Assembly (NCBI GenBank): GCA_019192485.1
Contig: JAHCMJ010000009.1
Coordinates: 1 to 36,597 of the forward strand
DNA length: 36,597 nt
Direction: 5' to 3'
Origin: Cyclobacteriaceae bacterium HetDA_MAG_MS6
GTDB lineage: Bacteria > Bacteroidota > Bacteroidia > Cytophagales > Cyclobacteriaceae
The position numbers and the translations under genes were made by a program. This document shows, piece by piece, positions 24,350 to 32,728 of this stretch; positions within the stretch are counted from its first letter, which is position 1; each line of letters opens with the position of its first letter. Under the pieces are notes generated by a model. That model saw nothing but the letters and a program-made list of their open reading frames with translations. It was not told the origin of the DNA and made no database searches.

Positions 24350-26314
24350 TTATTCGATCACCTTGACTTCGATACGTCGGTTGAGCTCGCGGCCCTCATC
24401 TTCATCATCGTTGGAGGCCAAAGGCTCTGTTTCACCATAACCCACTGTCTTGATCCTATCTGGTTTGATGGTGTTCCTGACCAGGAATTCTTTGACACTT
24501 TGAGCTCTTTTTAGTGAAACCTCCATATTAGTTTCATGAGAGCCGATATTACAGGTGTGTCCTCCAATCTCGATATTAAGATTTGGGTTTTCCTTCATCA
24601 ATCGATAAAGTTCATCCAAAGCTTCCTTTGATTGAGGTTGGATATGAAAAGAGTGCAAATCGAAATAGATATTTCGAGTGACGGCTTTTCGGCCTACGCG
24701 AAACTTGCTACCTAGCAACGTCAGGTCATCATCTTCTTCGGCCGCGCCTTCATACAAGGTATTGAAATTGGTATGATGTGTGGGCCCACCTTTGGGCAGC
24801 GTGACATAGAAGTTCTTATTGAAGACTTTTTCTCGTGAACCTCCAGGAGTAATGACCTGTTGCACCAGAACGATCTCATCACCGTAGGCTATTTCCACCA
24901 CAAATTCTTCTTCGGCTATAATTTCGGTCTTGTATTGGCCTCCCGCATCTGATCTCGCGCGGAAAGTTTCATCCGCATATTTGATAGGATGAAATTTAAG
25001 TGTAATGCCTTCTATCGATTGGCCTGTCTCCTTGTCATATACCTGACCGGCGGCGATGATCTTTCCAACTTTGTGGAAATAAAAAATGTCATAATCCCCT
25101 TGGCTATGCAGTCTATTAGAACTCAGGTATCCGGAGATGTCATCGTTGTTGAGTTGGAAGTTGATTTCGTCATCGATAGTGTTAATGGGGAAGCCCAGGT
25201 TTTCAGGAGTGGTCCAGCTATTAGTCGAAGCATTATATTCTGATTTGAATACATCGAACCCACCCATAGACTCTCGCCTATCGGAGCTGAAATACATCGT
25301 TTTGCCATCCTTTGATAAGTAAGGACTATCTTCATCAAATTGCGTATTGATACCATTGACAGCACGAGGGGAGGACCAGCTGCCAGTGCTCAGATCTAAT
25401 CGCGACTCGTATATATCTAGTCCAGTTCCTGATCTTTTTGATGCAAAGAGGATATGATCCTCCTGATTATTGATAAAAAAGTGTGACTCCAATTGGCTAG
25501 CCTTTACTTTGGTGTCAAATTCCACCGGTCGAGTCCAGCCTGTAGACGTTGGTTCACTAAAGTACAGATCACCTCCACCATTTTCCCGGAAGATGAAAAG
25601 CTTACCATTTTCATTTACTACTTCGATTTTTGCAGTATTTTTCGTGAACGTTCCCAATTCCTTCAATGCCAAAGGATCTTGCCATTGATCGTTATTGTTC
25701 TTGACTGTATGGAATATGAGGTAGTTGCCTAAACTTGATCCATTACCAACCGGACGCGAAGAAGCAAATAGCAGTTCATTGCTGCCTCCGAAAAAAGCTG
25801 GTGAGATATCGGCAAATGTGGAGTTAATAGGAGCCTGCAGCGGTTCTACCTCATATTCATTAGGGTTCAGATAGAACTTGGAAGCGTTTTCTATTTCATC
25901 GAGGAGATGAGAGGTTTCGGCTACAATCTCGCGACTTTTGTATGCTTTCAGATCTAGAAATGCCTGCAAGTGCTCCCGAGCCAAATCCAGTTCATATCTC
26001 ATAAAATGTACCCTACCCATCCAATAATTGTAGAATTTGTCGGAATGACCTTTGCTGGACTCAAAAGCTAGTAGATCCGTAAGATCTTGACCTCGCTTAT
26101 TGGTCAAATGTTCCGCGATCAACTTATGGTACTTGGCATCTTTATTTTTCGGATCCTTCTTGAGGATTTGGTCATATTGCTTAATAGCCTGAGGAAATTG
26201 CTCCTTGTAAAGCGTGTAGTCTGCTTTGATTAAAAGTTTTTTGACACTTTGGGGATAACCGTAATGAAAGGCCGCACCTAGTGCTGCCAGAATCAATAGA
26301 ATTCTGAGGTTCAT
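24350..26314 (-). CDS. PorE-like TPR/PD40/regulatory-domain/OmpA protein, second copy
   Basis: This 654-residue exported protein (signal peptide Met-Asn-Leu-Arg ... Gly-Tyr-Pro-Gln) has, in order, a TPR pair (about residues 25-75), a beta-propeller of PD40/WD40-like blades (about 165-395, 'DEDSPYLSKDGKTMYFSSDR', 'GYLSSNRLHSQGDYDIFYF'), a carboxypeptidase-regulatory-like beta domain (about 400-485) and an OmpA C-terminal domain (about 540-654). That order matches PorE, a T9SS accessory lipoprotein of Porphyromonas. In the OmpA domain the usual 'GHTDN' Asp that binds diaminopimelate is Cys588 ('GGHTCNIG'), while the Arg in 'LKRAQSV' remains. Peptidoglycan binding may therefore be weakened. It is a tandem paralogue of the 26395 gene, 80 bases downstream of it, and no lipobox cysteine is visible. 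Confidence 0.9.
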   Translation of the reverse strand: MNLRILLILAALGAAFHYGYPQSVKKLLIKADYTLYKEQFPQAIKQYDQILKKDPKNKDAKYHKLIAEHLTNKRGQDLTDLLAFESSKGHSDKFYNYWMGRVHFMRYELDLAREHLQAFLDLKAYKSREIVAETSHLLDEIENASKFYLNPNEYEVEPLQAPINSTFADISPAFFGGSNELLFASSRPVGNGSSLGNYLIFHTVKNNNDQWQDPLALKELGTFTKNTAKIEVVNENGKLFIFRENGGGDLYFSEPTSTGWTRPVEFDTKVKASQLESHFFINNQEDHILFASKRSGTGLDIYESRLDLSTGSWSSPRAVNGINTQFDEDSPYLSKDGKTMYFSSDRRESMGGFDVFKSEYNASTNSWTTPENLGFPINTIDDEINFQLNNDDISGYLSSNRLHSQGDYDIFYFHKVGKIIAAGQVYDKETGQSIEGITLKFHPIKYADETFRARSDAGGQYKTEIIAEEEFVVEIAYGDEIVLVQQVITPGGSREKVFNKNFYVTLPKGGPTHHTNFNTLYEGAAEEDDDLTLLGSKFRVGRKAVTRNIYFDLHSFHIQPQSKEALDELYRLMKENPNLNIEIGGHTCNIGSHETNMEVSLKRAQSVKEFLVRNTIKPDRIKTVGYGETEPLASNDDEDEGRELNRRIEVKVIE

Positions 26315-26394
26315 AGCTCAATTGGGTTGAAAATAGCTTTTGGTTCTTAATCCTAATATAACAATATTAAGGTAGAATTGTGTTCGAAAGTTCC

Positions 26395-28449
26395 TTATTC
26401 GATCACTATCACCTCTATTCTTCTATTAAGCTCTCTTCCATTTTCCTCGTCATCGTTTGATGCGAGTGGCTTGGATTCGCCGTATCCTTTTGCTCTCATG
26501 CGCACAGGATCAATTCCTTTTCTTGCCAGCCATTTGACAACTGCTTCCGCTCGATTTCTAGACATCCATTGATTGGCTTCCTCAGGTCCCCAGGCATCTG
26601 TGTGGCCTCCGATTTCCACGTTGATATCAGTATTGCTCAAGACATCATATAGTTCTTTTAGCACAGGTGTTGACTCTCTTCTGAGCTTGCTGGTACCAAA
26701 GTCAAAATAGATATTGTGTATTATGGCCTTCTTCACAACGGAATCTATGCCTTCCAAATCGGAAATGCTGGTGGAGGTTTCTCGCTGTTCTTTTGATATT
26801 CTTTTGGTGGTAGTTCTTTTAGAGGTACCCTCTTGTGCGATGTAATCTACCGGGCTAGGGATTTTAACATCAAGTTGAGTATCCATTGGCGTATTCATGG
26901 CTACTATTGGGGAGGTTTCCGACTTTGGTTTTGCCAAGGTGAAATCCTTGGTGACAATACTACTGGTCTGGGCATCAGCGTGTAGTTCAAAGGTTTGTTC
27001 AAAAACAATATCCCCATTCTGTACGATCTCAACGAGAAAAGTCTCATCAGAGATGATATCCGTTCTATAACGACCTTCTGCATCTATTGCAGACTTGAAG
27101 TATTCGTCGGTGTACATCGATGGCCTAAACCTAATTTCAGCACCATCGAATTGATCAGCAGCGAGTATATCCATGATCTGACCCTGGATTTTGACTTTTT
27201 CGATCTCCCAAAAGAAGTAAATATCGTAGTCTCCTTTGCTGTGCAACCTATTGGAGCTGAAGTATCCGGAGGTATTGTCGGCATTCATTTTGAAGTGCAT
27301 CTCGTCATCCGGTGAGTTGATAGGGAAACCCATATTGACAGGTTCGGACCAGGTCAATGTGACACTGTCAAATTCCGTTTTATAGACATCATATCCACCG
27401 ATGCTGCCATGACCTTGTGAACTGAAGTACAATGTTTTTTCGTCATGGCTTAAGTATGGGCTGTCCTCATCGAGTTCGCTATTGATGATGTCGGCAAAAG
27501 GTGCTGGTTTGCTCCACTTGCCTGTTTTGTGGTCCCTAAATGATTGAAAGAGGTCTAGCCCATGGGTACGGGCGTGTTTGTCTGAAGAGAAAATAATTCT
27601 GTCTTCGTGTTCATTGATAAAAAAATGAGATTGCAAGTGTGTACTTGTGATTTTGCTATCGAATTCGACAGGAGCTACCCATTTACCATTTCTGGTCTCG
27701 CTAAAAAAGAGATCTCCTCCCTTTTCCGGGTTGAAAACAAAAAGCTTACCGTCCTCATCGACCACTTCGAGATTGGCATGCTGCCTGCTGAAGTCCCCTA
27801 GAACCGGAATCTCACTTATTTTCCCCCAGGAATCTCCTTGTTTGGTAGCGTGATAGATCTTGAATATGCCCTCCTGCTCCCTGTCAGATGCAAAAAGAAG
27901 TTCTTCTTTTTCTTTGAAGTATGCAGGTGTCAACTCGGTCGAAGCAGTGTTGATAGCACCATCTAGTTGATGAATCTCATATTGGTCCGTGTTCTCAAAA
28001 AAGGCAATCATGTCCTTGGCCTGTTGAATGAAGTCTTTGGTCTCAGATACAATTTCCTTGCTTTTGTAGCCTTTTTGCTTCAAGAAGGTTTTCCACGACC
28101 CAATAGCCCTGTCAAAGTCGTATCTGTGAACATAAATTCGCCCGAGCCAATAATGAAAGAACCTATCTTTTCTACCTAGTGTCTTTCTGAGAGACATAAG
28201 GTTTTCCAGGCTTTTCTCCCGTTGAGAAGTCAGTAGTATGCAGAGTTCGGCCTTGTATTGGGCATCTGCATATTTTGGATTGATGCTCAGTACATCTTGG
28301 TATGCAGGAAGAGCCTCGGCCGGAAGTTCTTCGTAGAATAATTGCTCAGCTACTTTGTAGATTTTCTCTACTTTCTGAGCGAAAGAATTTGTGCCTGTTG
28401 TTAGAAACAGGGCAGTAGCTATTGCAGTTGCTATAATCGGACGTATCAT
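26395..28449 (-). CDS. PorE-like TPR/PD40/regulatory-domain/OmpA protein, first copy
   Basis: This 684-residue exported protein starts at ATG 28449 (signal peptide Met-Ile-Arg-Pro ... Ser-Phe-Ala-Gln); the TTG at 28464 is upstream of a normal signal and less likely. Layout: TPR-like helices (about 25-130), PD40 propeller blades (about 160-395, 'DEDSPYLSHDEKTLYFSS', 'GYFSSNRLHSKGDYDIYFF'), a regulatory beta domain (about 400-480), a linker with many Thr/Ser/Pro (about 490-560) and an OmpA domain at the end. Its 'GGHTDAWG' keeps the peptidoglycan-binding Asp (about residue 618) and 'RNRAEAV' keeps the Arg, unlike the second copy. The shared order with PorE suggests an outer-membrane-associated anchor for the T9SS machinery. 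The linker is longer than in the paralogue. Confidence 0.9.
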   Translation of the reverse strand: MIRPIIATAIATALFLTTGTNSFAQKVEKIYKVAEQLFYEELPAEALPAYQDVLSINPKYADAQYKAELCILLTSQREKSLENLMSLRKTLGRKDRFFHYWLGRIYVHRYDFDRAIGSWKTFLKQKGYKSKEIVSETKDFIQQAKDMIAFFENTDQYEIHQLDGAINTASTELTPAYFKEKEELLFASDREQEGIFKIYHATKQGDSWGKISEIPVLGDFSRQHANLEVVDEDGKLFVFNPEKGGDLFFSETRNGKWVAPVEFDSKITSTHLQSHFFINEHEDRIIFSSDKHARTHGLDLFQSFRDHKTGKWSKPAPFADIINSELDEDSPYLSHDEKTLYFSSQGHGSIGGYDVYKTEFDSVTLTWSEPVNMGFPINSPDDEMHFKMNADNTSGYFSSNRLHSKGDYDIYFFWEIEKVKIQGQIMDILAADQFDGAEIRFRPSMYTDEYFKSAIDAEGRYRTDIISDETFLVEIVQNGDIVFEQTFELHADAQTSSIVTKDFTLAKPKSETSPIVAMNTPMDTQLDVKIPSPVDYIAQEGTSKRTTTKRISKEQRETSTSISDLEGIDSVVKKAIIHNIYFDFGTSKLRRESTPVLKELYDVLSNTDINVEIGGHTDAWGPEEANQWMSRNRAEAVVKWLARKGIDPVRMRAKGYGESKPLASNDDEENGRELNRRIEVIVIE

Positions 28450-28519
28450 TTCTTGGCGGAACAATTTTCCTTGTTACAACATTAGGAAAGGGATAGGTTA
28501 ATCAATAAAAGAAAGTAGT

Positions 28520-28537
28520 CAATGGGAATTCCCAGTG
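28520..28537. promoter_or_regulatory. Inverted repeat centred on GGGAATTCCC, upstream of the PorE-like genes
   Basis: TGGGAATTCCCA (28523-28534) is a perfect 12-bp palindrome, and the flanks CA/TG extend it to 18 bases with one mismatched pair. It is in the gap between the SRAP-like gene and the PorE-like gene, 70 bases upstream of ATG 28449. It could be an operator for the PorE-like pair. No clear -7 element is next to it, so this is a suggestion only. Confidence 0.3.
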
Positions 28538-28555
28538 AATCAGTGAGATAAAACT

Positions 28556-29254
28556 TTAACTGAAGAGGGTATAGTTGCCATGTTGGTCAGATGGCGTAGC
28601 CGGTAAGATAAGCTCTGCATGGTTCAATTGTAGGTTGTTGATCAGTGGACTTACCGGATGTACATTTAGCGCCATCTGGTAGGGTTGTCGTAAAAGGCTT
28701 TCCATGATTTGATCATCTATTTCGGAGCCTGTCCATGATTCGAGTACATCCTGCTGTAAAATGATGGGGGCATCTTCCTGGTAATTGGCCAACAGACCTT
28801 GGGCCTGTTGTGTTAATACTCTGAAAGACTTTAGGCCGAGCTCATCAAACTCGTCAGTTTCTTCCCAAGTACCCGCGACTGCAAAGGGTGATTTGTCCTC
28901 CTGATAGAAGTAATATGGAGTCTTTTTTTTCTTAGTAATCTGCTTCCATAGGTAAAAGCCGTCTACAATCAGAATGCATCTTCTGGATTTTACCGCTTGG
29001 CGATTGGCTGCTCTGTCAAGCGCTTGATCAGCTGGTAGGTTGAACAGCTTAGGGCTTAAATTTCTGTTATTAGATAGATTGGCCATCAGGCCCCATATAG
29101 CAGGAGAAACCGTGGCAGATTTACCATTAACAATGATCATAGCCGTTTGTGTCGGACCCAAATTGTAGCTGGGCTTGTATTGATCGGGAATATCGACTTT
29201 GAACTTTTTGGCGATATCCGATGATGAGCTGGTGATGGTAAACCTATCGATCAT
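28556..29254 (-). CDS. SRAP/YedK-like protein lacking the usual catalytic residues
   Basis: The fold is that of SRAP (HMCES/YedK) proteins, which crosslink to abasic sites in single-stranded DNA through Cys2. I start it at ATG 29254 for 232 residues; the TTG at 29263 would add three. Recognisable parts are 'YKPSYNLGPTQTAMII', 'WGLMANL', 'KLFN', 'RRCILIVDGFYLWK', 'FAVAGTWEE', and the late 'HPVSPLINN'. The canonical start Met-Cys-Gly-Arg is Met-Ile-Asp-Arg here, so no Cys2. The active-site Glu of 'GFYEW' is Leu102, and the His of the 'HxRMP' segment is missing ('QEDAPIIL'). Asn72 may match the conserved Asn, but the following Arg is absent. I infer a non-crosslinking paralogue or pseudoenzyme. 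It is 19 bases downstream of the hydrolase gene on the same strand. Confidence 0.85.
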   Translation of the reverse strand: MIDRFTITSSSSDIAKKFKVDIPDQYKPSYNLGPTQTAMIIVNGKSATVSPAIWGLMANLSNNRNLSPKLFNLPADQALDRAANRQAVKSRRCILIVDGFYLWKQITKKKKTPYYFYQEDKSPFAVAGTWEETDEFDELGLKSFRVLTQQAQGLLANYQEDAPIILQQDVLESWTGSEIDDQIMESLLRQPYQMALNVHPVSPLINNLQLNHAELILPATPSDQHGNYTLFS

Positions 29255-29273
29255 ACCCGACAAAGCTACAAAG

Positions 29274-30263
29274 TCATTCTTTAACGGATTGACTTAATAT
29301 GAAACTCACTACAAGTTCCTCAGACCAGTACGAGCCGATATCATCGATGATACCAGGAAATCCACAATGACCCCCGAATCTGGGAGTCATAAAAGTGAGG
29401 TTTGCGTTACCATCAAAAAGAGAGTGATCAAGGCATTCAGGTGGCAGCAAGGGGTCATTTATAGCGTTGACTACCATCGTAGGGATGTTAATTTGTCCTA
29501 GGAAAAATTTGGCACTATTCTGCTGATAGTAATCTATTGCACTATCAAATCCATGAATAGGAGCGGTATAGTGCTCATCAAAGTCCATTAACGTCTTGAT
29601 TCTTGCGAACTTGTCCAGACCAAATTTTGGCAATTCAGGAAATTGAGCGTGTTTTGCTTTGATTTTGTTTCGGAGTGACTTCAGAAATCGCTTTTCATAC
29701 AGGATATTTTTGGGGTTAGAGATGTTTTTTGCCCCAGCATGCAGGTCAATAGGCACCGAAAAAGCTACGGCACTTTTGAGTGAATGGGGAAAATCATTTT
29801 CCCCTACAAACTTTAGGGTGAGATTTCCACCAAGGCTGAATCCAACCAAATGTATTTCTTGGTAAAGGGCAGAGGCAAATTGCACAACCTCCCAAAGATC
29901 ATCGGTGGCTCCGCTGTGATACAACCTTGGTTTCAGGTTTACCTCCTCACTGCATCCGCGACAGTTCCAGGCTATTACATCTATACCTTTTGCAAAACAT
30001 GCTCTTGCCACTCCAAGTACATATGGTCTTGTCGAATTGCCTTCAAGACCGTGCGAGATAATTACCACCCTGGAGCTGTTTTTAGTAAGTAGGTCAAGGT
30101 CCAGGAAATCACCGTCTCTTGTTTTTATCCTTTTCCTGATATAGGGTTTCGTTGTATTTACTCGTCTAAATAGTGCGGGGTAGATTGTGGACAGATGGCC
30201 ATTACGGAGACCCCAAGGAGGCGAGTAAGGTGTGAAAGTTGTGGTTGTCCTATTGGGAATCAT
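29274..30263 (-). CDS. YheT-family alpha/beta hydrolase
   Basis: This 329-residue cytoplasmic hydrolase belongs to the YheT/ABHD1-3 family. Marks are 'PPWGLRNGHLSTIYPALFRRV' at the start, the oxyanion motif 'ISHGLEGNSTRPYV', 'DVIAWNCRGCSEEVN', nucleophile elbow 'VGFSLGGNLTLKFVGE', acid 'AINDPLLPP' and base 'GGHCGF'. The complete Ser/Asp/His triad suggests activity on an ester, perhaps a lipid; YheT itself has no firm substrate. ATG 30263 is clear. It precedes the SRAP-like gene by 19 bases on the minus strand and diverges from pyruvate dehydrogenase E2 with 121 bases between. No signal peptide or membrane segment is visible. Confidence 0.92.
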   Translation of the reverse strand: MIPNRTTTTFTPYSPPWGLRNGHLSTIYPALFRRVNTTKPYIRKRIKTRDGDFLDLDLLTKNSSRVVIISHGLEGNSTRPYVLGVARACFAKGIDVIAWNCRGCSEEVNLKPRLYHSGATDDLWEVVQFASALYQEIHLVGFSLGGNLTLKFVGENDFPHSLKSAVAFSVPIDLHAGAKNISNPKNILYEKRFLKSLRNKIKAKHAQFPELPKFGLDKFARIKTLMDFDEHYTAPIHGFDSAIDYYQQNSAKFFLGQINIPTMVVNAINDPLLPPECLDHSLFDGNANLTFMTPRFGGHCGFPGIIDDIGSYWSEELVVSFILSQSVKE

Positions 30264-30324
30264 AATTGTGAAAAAGCTGTTCTAACGTATTCAAACCGAG
30301 ACTTGAAATTATACAATCGAATGG

Positions 30325-30354
30325 TGGGTAAAAAACTCACTTCGCTTAACTTTG
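30325..30354 (+). promoter_or_regulatory. Candidate Bacteroidota-type promoter for the E2 gene
   Basis: TAACTTTG at 30347-30354 matches the Bacteroidota -7 consensus TAnnTTTG exactly, 30 bases before ATG 30385. A TG at 30325-30326, 20 bases upstream, could serve as the weaker -33 element; no TTG stands at that spacing. Start of transcription would be near 30360, leaving a leader of about 25 bases. Confidence 0.45.
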
Positions 30355-30384
30355 ACTCGATTTTAAAAATCTTAAACATATAAA

Positions 30385-32019
30385 ATGGCTGAAGTTATCA
30401 GAATGCCAAAGATGAGTGACACCATGGAAGAAGGTGTGATAGCATCATGGCTGAAAAAGGAAGGTGATGAAGTAAACTCCGGAGATGTTCTTGCTGAAGT
30501 GGAAACGGACAAGGCGACAATGGAGCTTGAGTCCTACCAGGATGGCACTCTTCTCCACATAGGTGTCAAAGAGCAAGATTCTGTAGCTGTAGACGGAGTG
30601 ATCGCCATAATTGGAGAAAAAGGCGAAGATATCAAGGACTTATTGGCCGAAATAGCAAGTGGTGGTGTTGGAAATGGTGCACCAGCAACTGATGAAGCAC
30701 CTGCCGCAACATCCGAAAGCGCTTCAGTCGAGTCCATAGATGTTTCAGGTATTAATGCCTCTGTTATCACTATGCCTAAAATGAGTGATACGATGGAGGA
30801 GGGAGTCATATCTTCTTGGTTGAAAAATGTAGGAGATAGTGTGGAGTCTGGCGATATTCTAGCGGAAGTAGACACTGACAAGGCCACAATGGAGTTAGAA
30901 TCTTACGAAGATGGTACGCTACTATATACGGCAGTTGCGGCTGGTGAATCAGTCAAAGTAGATGGTGTTATTGCTATCATTGGTGAAAAAGGTGCTGACT
31001 ACGAAAAGCTGTTAAAGGCTCAGTCACAACCTCAGGTAGCCAAGCCGGCTGAAGCTTCTAAACCTGTTTCAACAGAAACTGCTACACCCGAAGCACCAAG
31101 TACTAGCCAACCGATAGCGACTAGTTCGTCCACAAATGGAAGAGTATTGGCTTCACCTCTCGCAAAGAAAATGGCGGCCGATAAAGGAATTGATATAGCA
31201 CTCGTACCGGGCTCAGGAGATGGTGGAAGGATCATCAAAAGAGATATTGAAAACTTCAAGGCACCGGCAGCTACGCCAGCGGGCTCAGAGACTCCCGCCT
31301 CGGCACCAGCGATTACATTACCTGCTATTGTGGGTGAGGAGAGCTTTGATGAGACTCCCCTAAGTCAGATGAGAAAGACCATCAGCAAACGTCTTTCTGC
31401 CTCTAAGTTTACGGCTCCTCATTTCTACGTCACCATGGAGATTAACATGGATAAAGCAATAGAGGCTAGAAAGAGTATGAACGAAGTGTCTCCAGTGAAG
31501 ATCTCTTTCAATGACATGGTGGTGAAAGCAGTTGCAGCCGCACTAAGACAACACCCTCAAGTAAACTCTAGTTGGTTAGAGGATCGAATCAGACACAATC
31601 ATCACGTGCACGTTGGTGTTGCCGTGGCTGTGGATGAAGGGTTGCTGGTGCCAGTAATCAAGTTTGCTGACAACAAGCCTCTTTCTCACATTGCTACGGA
31701 GGTGAAAGAACTTGCAGGCAAGGCTAAAAACAAGAAGCTACAACCAGATGAGATGACGGGGAACACGTTTACCATTTCCAATCTGGGGATGTTCGGTGTC
31801 GAAGAATTTACAGCAATTATCAACCCACCAGATGCTTGTATTCTGGCAGTTGGAGGCATTAAACAGACCGCGGTTGTGAAAGATGGACAACTAGTACCTG
31901 GAAATATTATGAAAGTTACTTTATCCAGTGATCACCGGGTGGTCGATGGAGCAATGGCTGCTGCTTTTCTTCAGACCCTAAAAGGACTACTCGAAGACCC
32001 TGTACGTATTCTGATCTAG
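30385..32019 (+). CDS. pdhC: Pyruvate dehydrogenase E2, dihydrolipoyllysine acetyltransferase with two lipoyl domains
   Basis: E2 passes acetyl groups from E1 to CoA in the core of the pyruvate dehydrogenase complex. The 544 residues show two lipoyl domains, each with 'MPKMSDTMEEGVI.SWLK' and 'TDKATMELES' (lipoyl Lys43 and Lys166), joined by Ala/Pro/Thr/Ser-rich linkers. A peripheral subunit-binding domain follows (about 250-290, 'RVLASPLAKKMAADKGIDIALVPGSGDGGRI'), then the catalytic domain with 'PLSQMRKTISKRL', 'NDMVVKAVA.ALR' and active site 'SSDHRVVDG' (His517, Asp521). All parts are intact. The E1 and E3 genes are not in the window. It has a likely -7 element upstream and an intrinsic terminator after it, so it is probably a single-gene unit. 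Confidence 0.95.
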   Translation: MAEVIRMPKMSDTMEEGVIASWLKKEGDEVNSGDVLAEVETDKATMELESYQDGTLLHIGVKEQDSVAVDGVIAIIGEKGEDIKDLLAEIASGGVGNGAPATDEAPAATSESASVESIDVSGINASVITMPKMSDTMEEGVISSWLKNVGDSVESGDILAEVDTDKATMELESYEDGTLLYTAVAAGESVKVDGVIAIIGEKGADYEKLLKAQSQPQVAKPAEASKPVSTETATPEAPSTSQPIATSSSTNGRVLASPLAKKMAADKGIDIALVPGSGDGGRIIKRDIENFKAPAATPAGSETPASAPAITLPAIVGEESFDETPLSQMRKTISKRLSASKFTAPHFYVTMEINMDKAIEARKSMNEVSPVKISFNDMVVKAVAAALRQHPQVNSSWLEDRIRHNHHVHVGVAVAVDEGLLVPVIKFADNKPLSHIATEVKELAGKAKNKKLQPDEMTGNTFTISNLGMFGVEEFTAIINPPDACILAVGGIKQTAVVKDGQLVPGNIMKVTLSSDHRVVDGAMAAAFLQTLKGLLEDPVRILI

Positions 32020-32054
32020 CTATAAGTCAAAGCATCCATAAACTTATTTTACAC

Positions 32055-32082
32055 AAGTCCTGTTTTTAAGCAGGACTTTTTT
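32055..32082 (+). terminator. Intrinsic terminator after the E2 gene
   Basis: AAGTCCTG (32055-32062), an eight-base loop and CAGGACTT (32071-32078) form a perfect 8-bp stem, followed by TTTT and AT-rich sequence. It is 36 bases after the E2 stop and 12 bases before hslV, so it separates the two transcripts. Confidence 0.85.
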
Positions 32083-32093
32083 ATTCTTGTCAT

Positions 32094-32630
32094 ATGGAAA
32101 AAATACATGCTACCACCGTCCTCGCAGTCAAACACAATGGCCAGATCGCAATAGGGGCAGATGGTCAGGCAACTATGGGGAATACGGTAGCCAAAAGCCA
32201 CGTTAAGAAGATCAGAAAGCTACTAGACGGGAAAGTTGTATCCGGTTTTGCCGGGTCTACTGCAGATGCTTTTACATTGCTGGATCGCTTCGATGAGAAA
32301 TTGAGCAACTATTCTGGCAACCTCAAACGTGCAGCGGTAGAACTCGCAAAAGATTGGCGGATGGATAAATATTTGCGACAATTAGAGGCTATGATGATTG
32401 TAGCTGACAAGCAAGAAGTGCTTGTAATTTCCGGCACAGGTGATGTATTAGAACCAGACGAGGACGTGGCTTCTATTGGTAGTGGGAGTATGTATGCAAA
32501 ATCGGCCGCCTTGGCTTTGAAAAAACATGCAACGGATTTGACAGCCGAGGAAATGGTCAAAGAGTCACTTACTATCGCAGCGGACATTTGCATTTACACA
32601 AATCATAACCTCGTTATCGAGGTTGTATGA
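32094..32630 (+). CDS. hslV: ATP-dependent protease subunit HslV (ClpQ) with short propeptide
   Basis: HslV is the N-terminal-threonine peptidase of the HslUV protease. Residues align along the full length with known HslV: '[23 protein letters not shown]', '[20 protein letters not shown]', '[20 protein letters not shown]', '[21 protein letters not shown]' and '[10 protein letters not shown]'. The catalytic Thr is Thr7 in 'HATTVLAV', so six residues (Met-Glu-Lys-Ile-His-Ala) must be cleaved to expose it; in Escherichia coli only Met is removed. Length is 178 residues, as expected. The HslU ATPase gene is not adjacent: a T9SS cargo gene follows. Since the terminator lies 12 bases upstream, its promoter must sit in or near that terminator. 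No good -7 element is seen. Confidence 0.95.
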   Translation: MEKIHATTVLAVKHNGQIAIGADGQATMGNTVAKSHVKKIRKLLDGKVVSGFAGSTADAFTLLDRFDEKLSNYSGNLKRAAVELAKDWRMDKYLRQLEAMMIVADKQEVLVISGTGDVLEPDEDVASIGSGSMYAKSAALALKKHATDLTAEEMVKESLTIAADICIYTNHNLVIEVV

Positions 32631-32728
32631 GCACCATATCATCTTTTTAGGTAGCTTTTTCTTTTTTCTTGACTTGCATGAGGTCTTCGGTTATCTTCGT
32701 GGCCAAGTCACATAACCGCATGTTCCTT

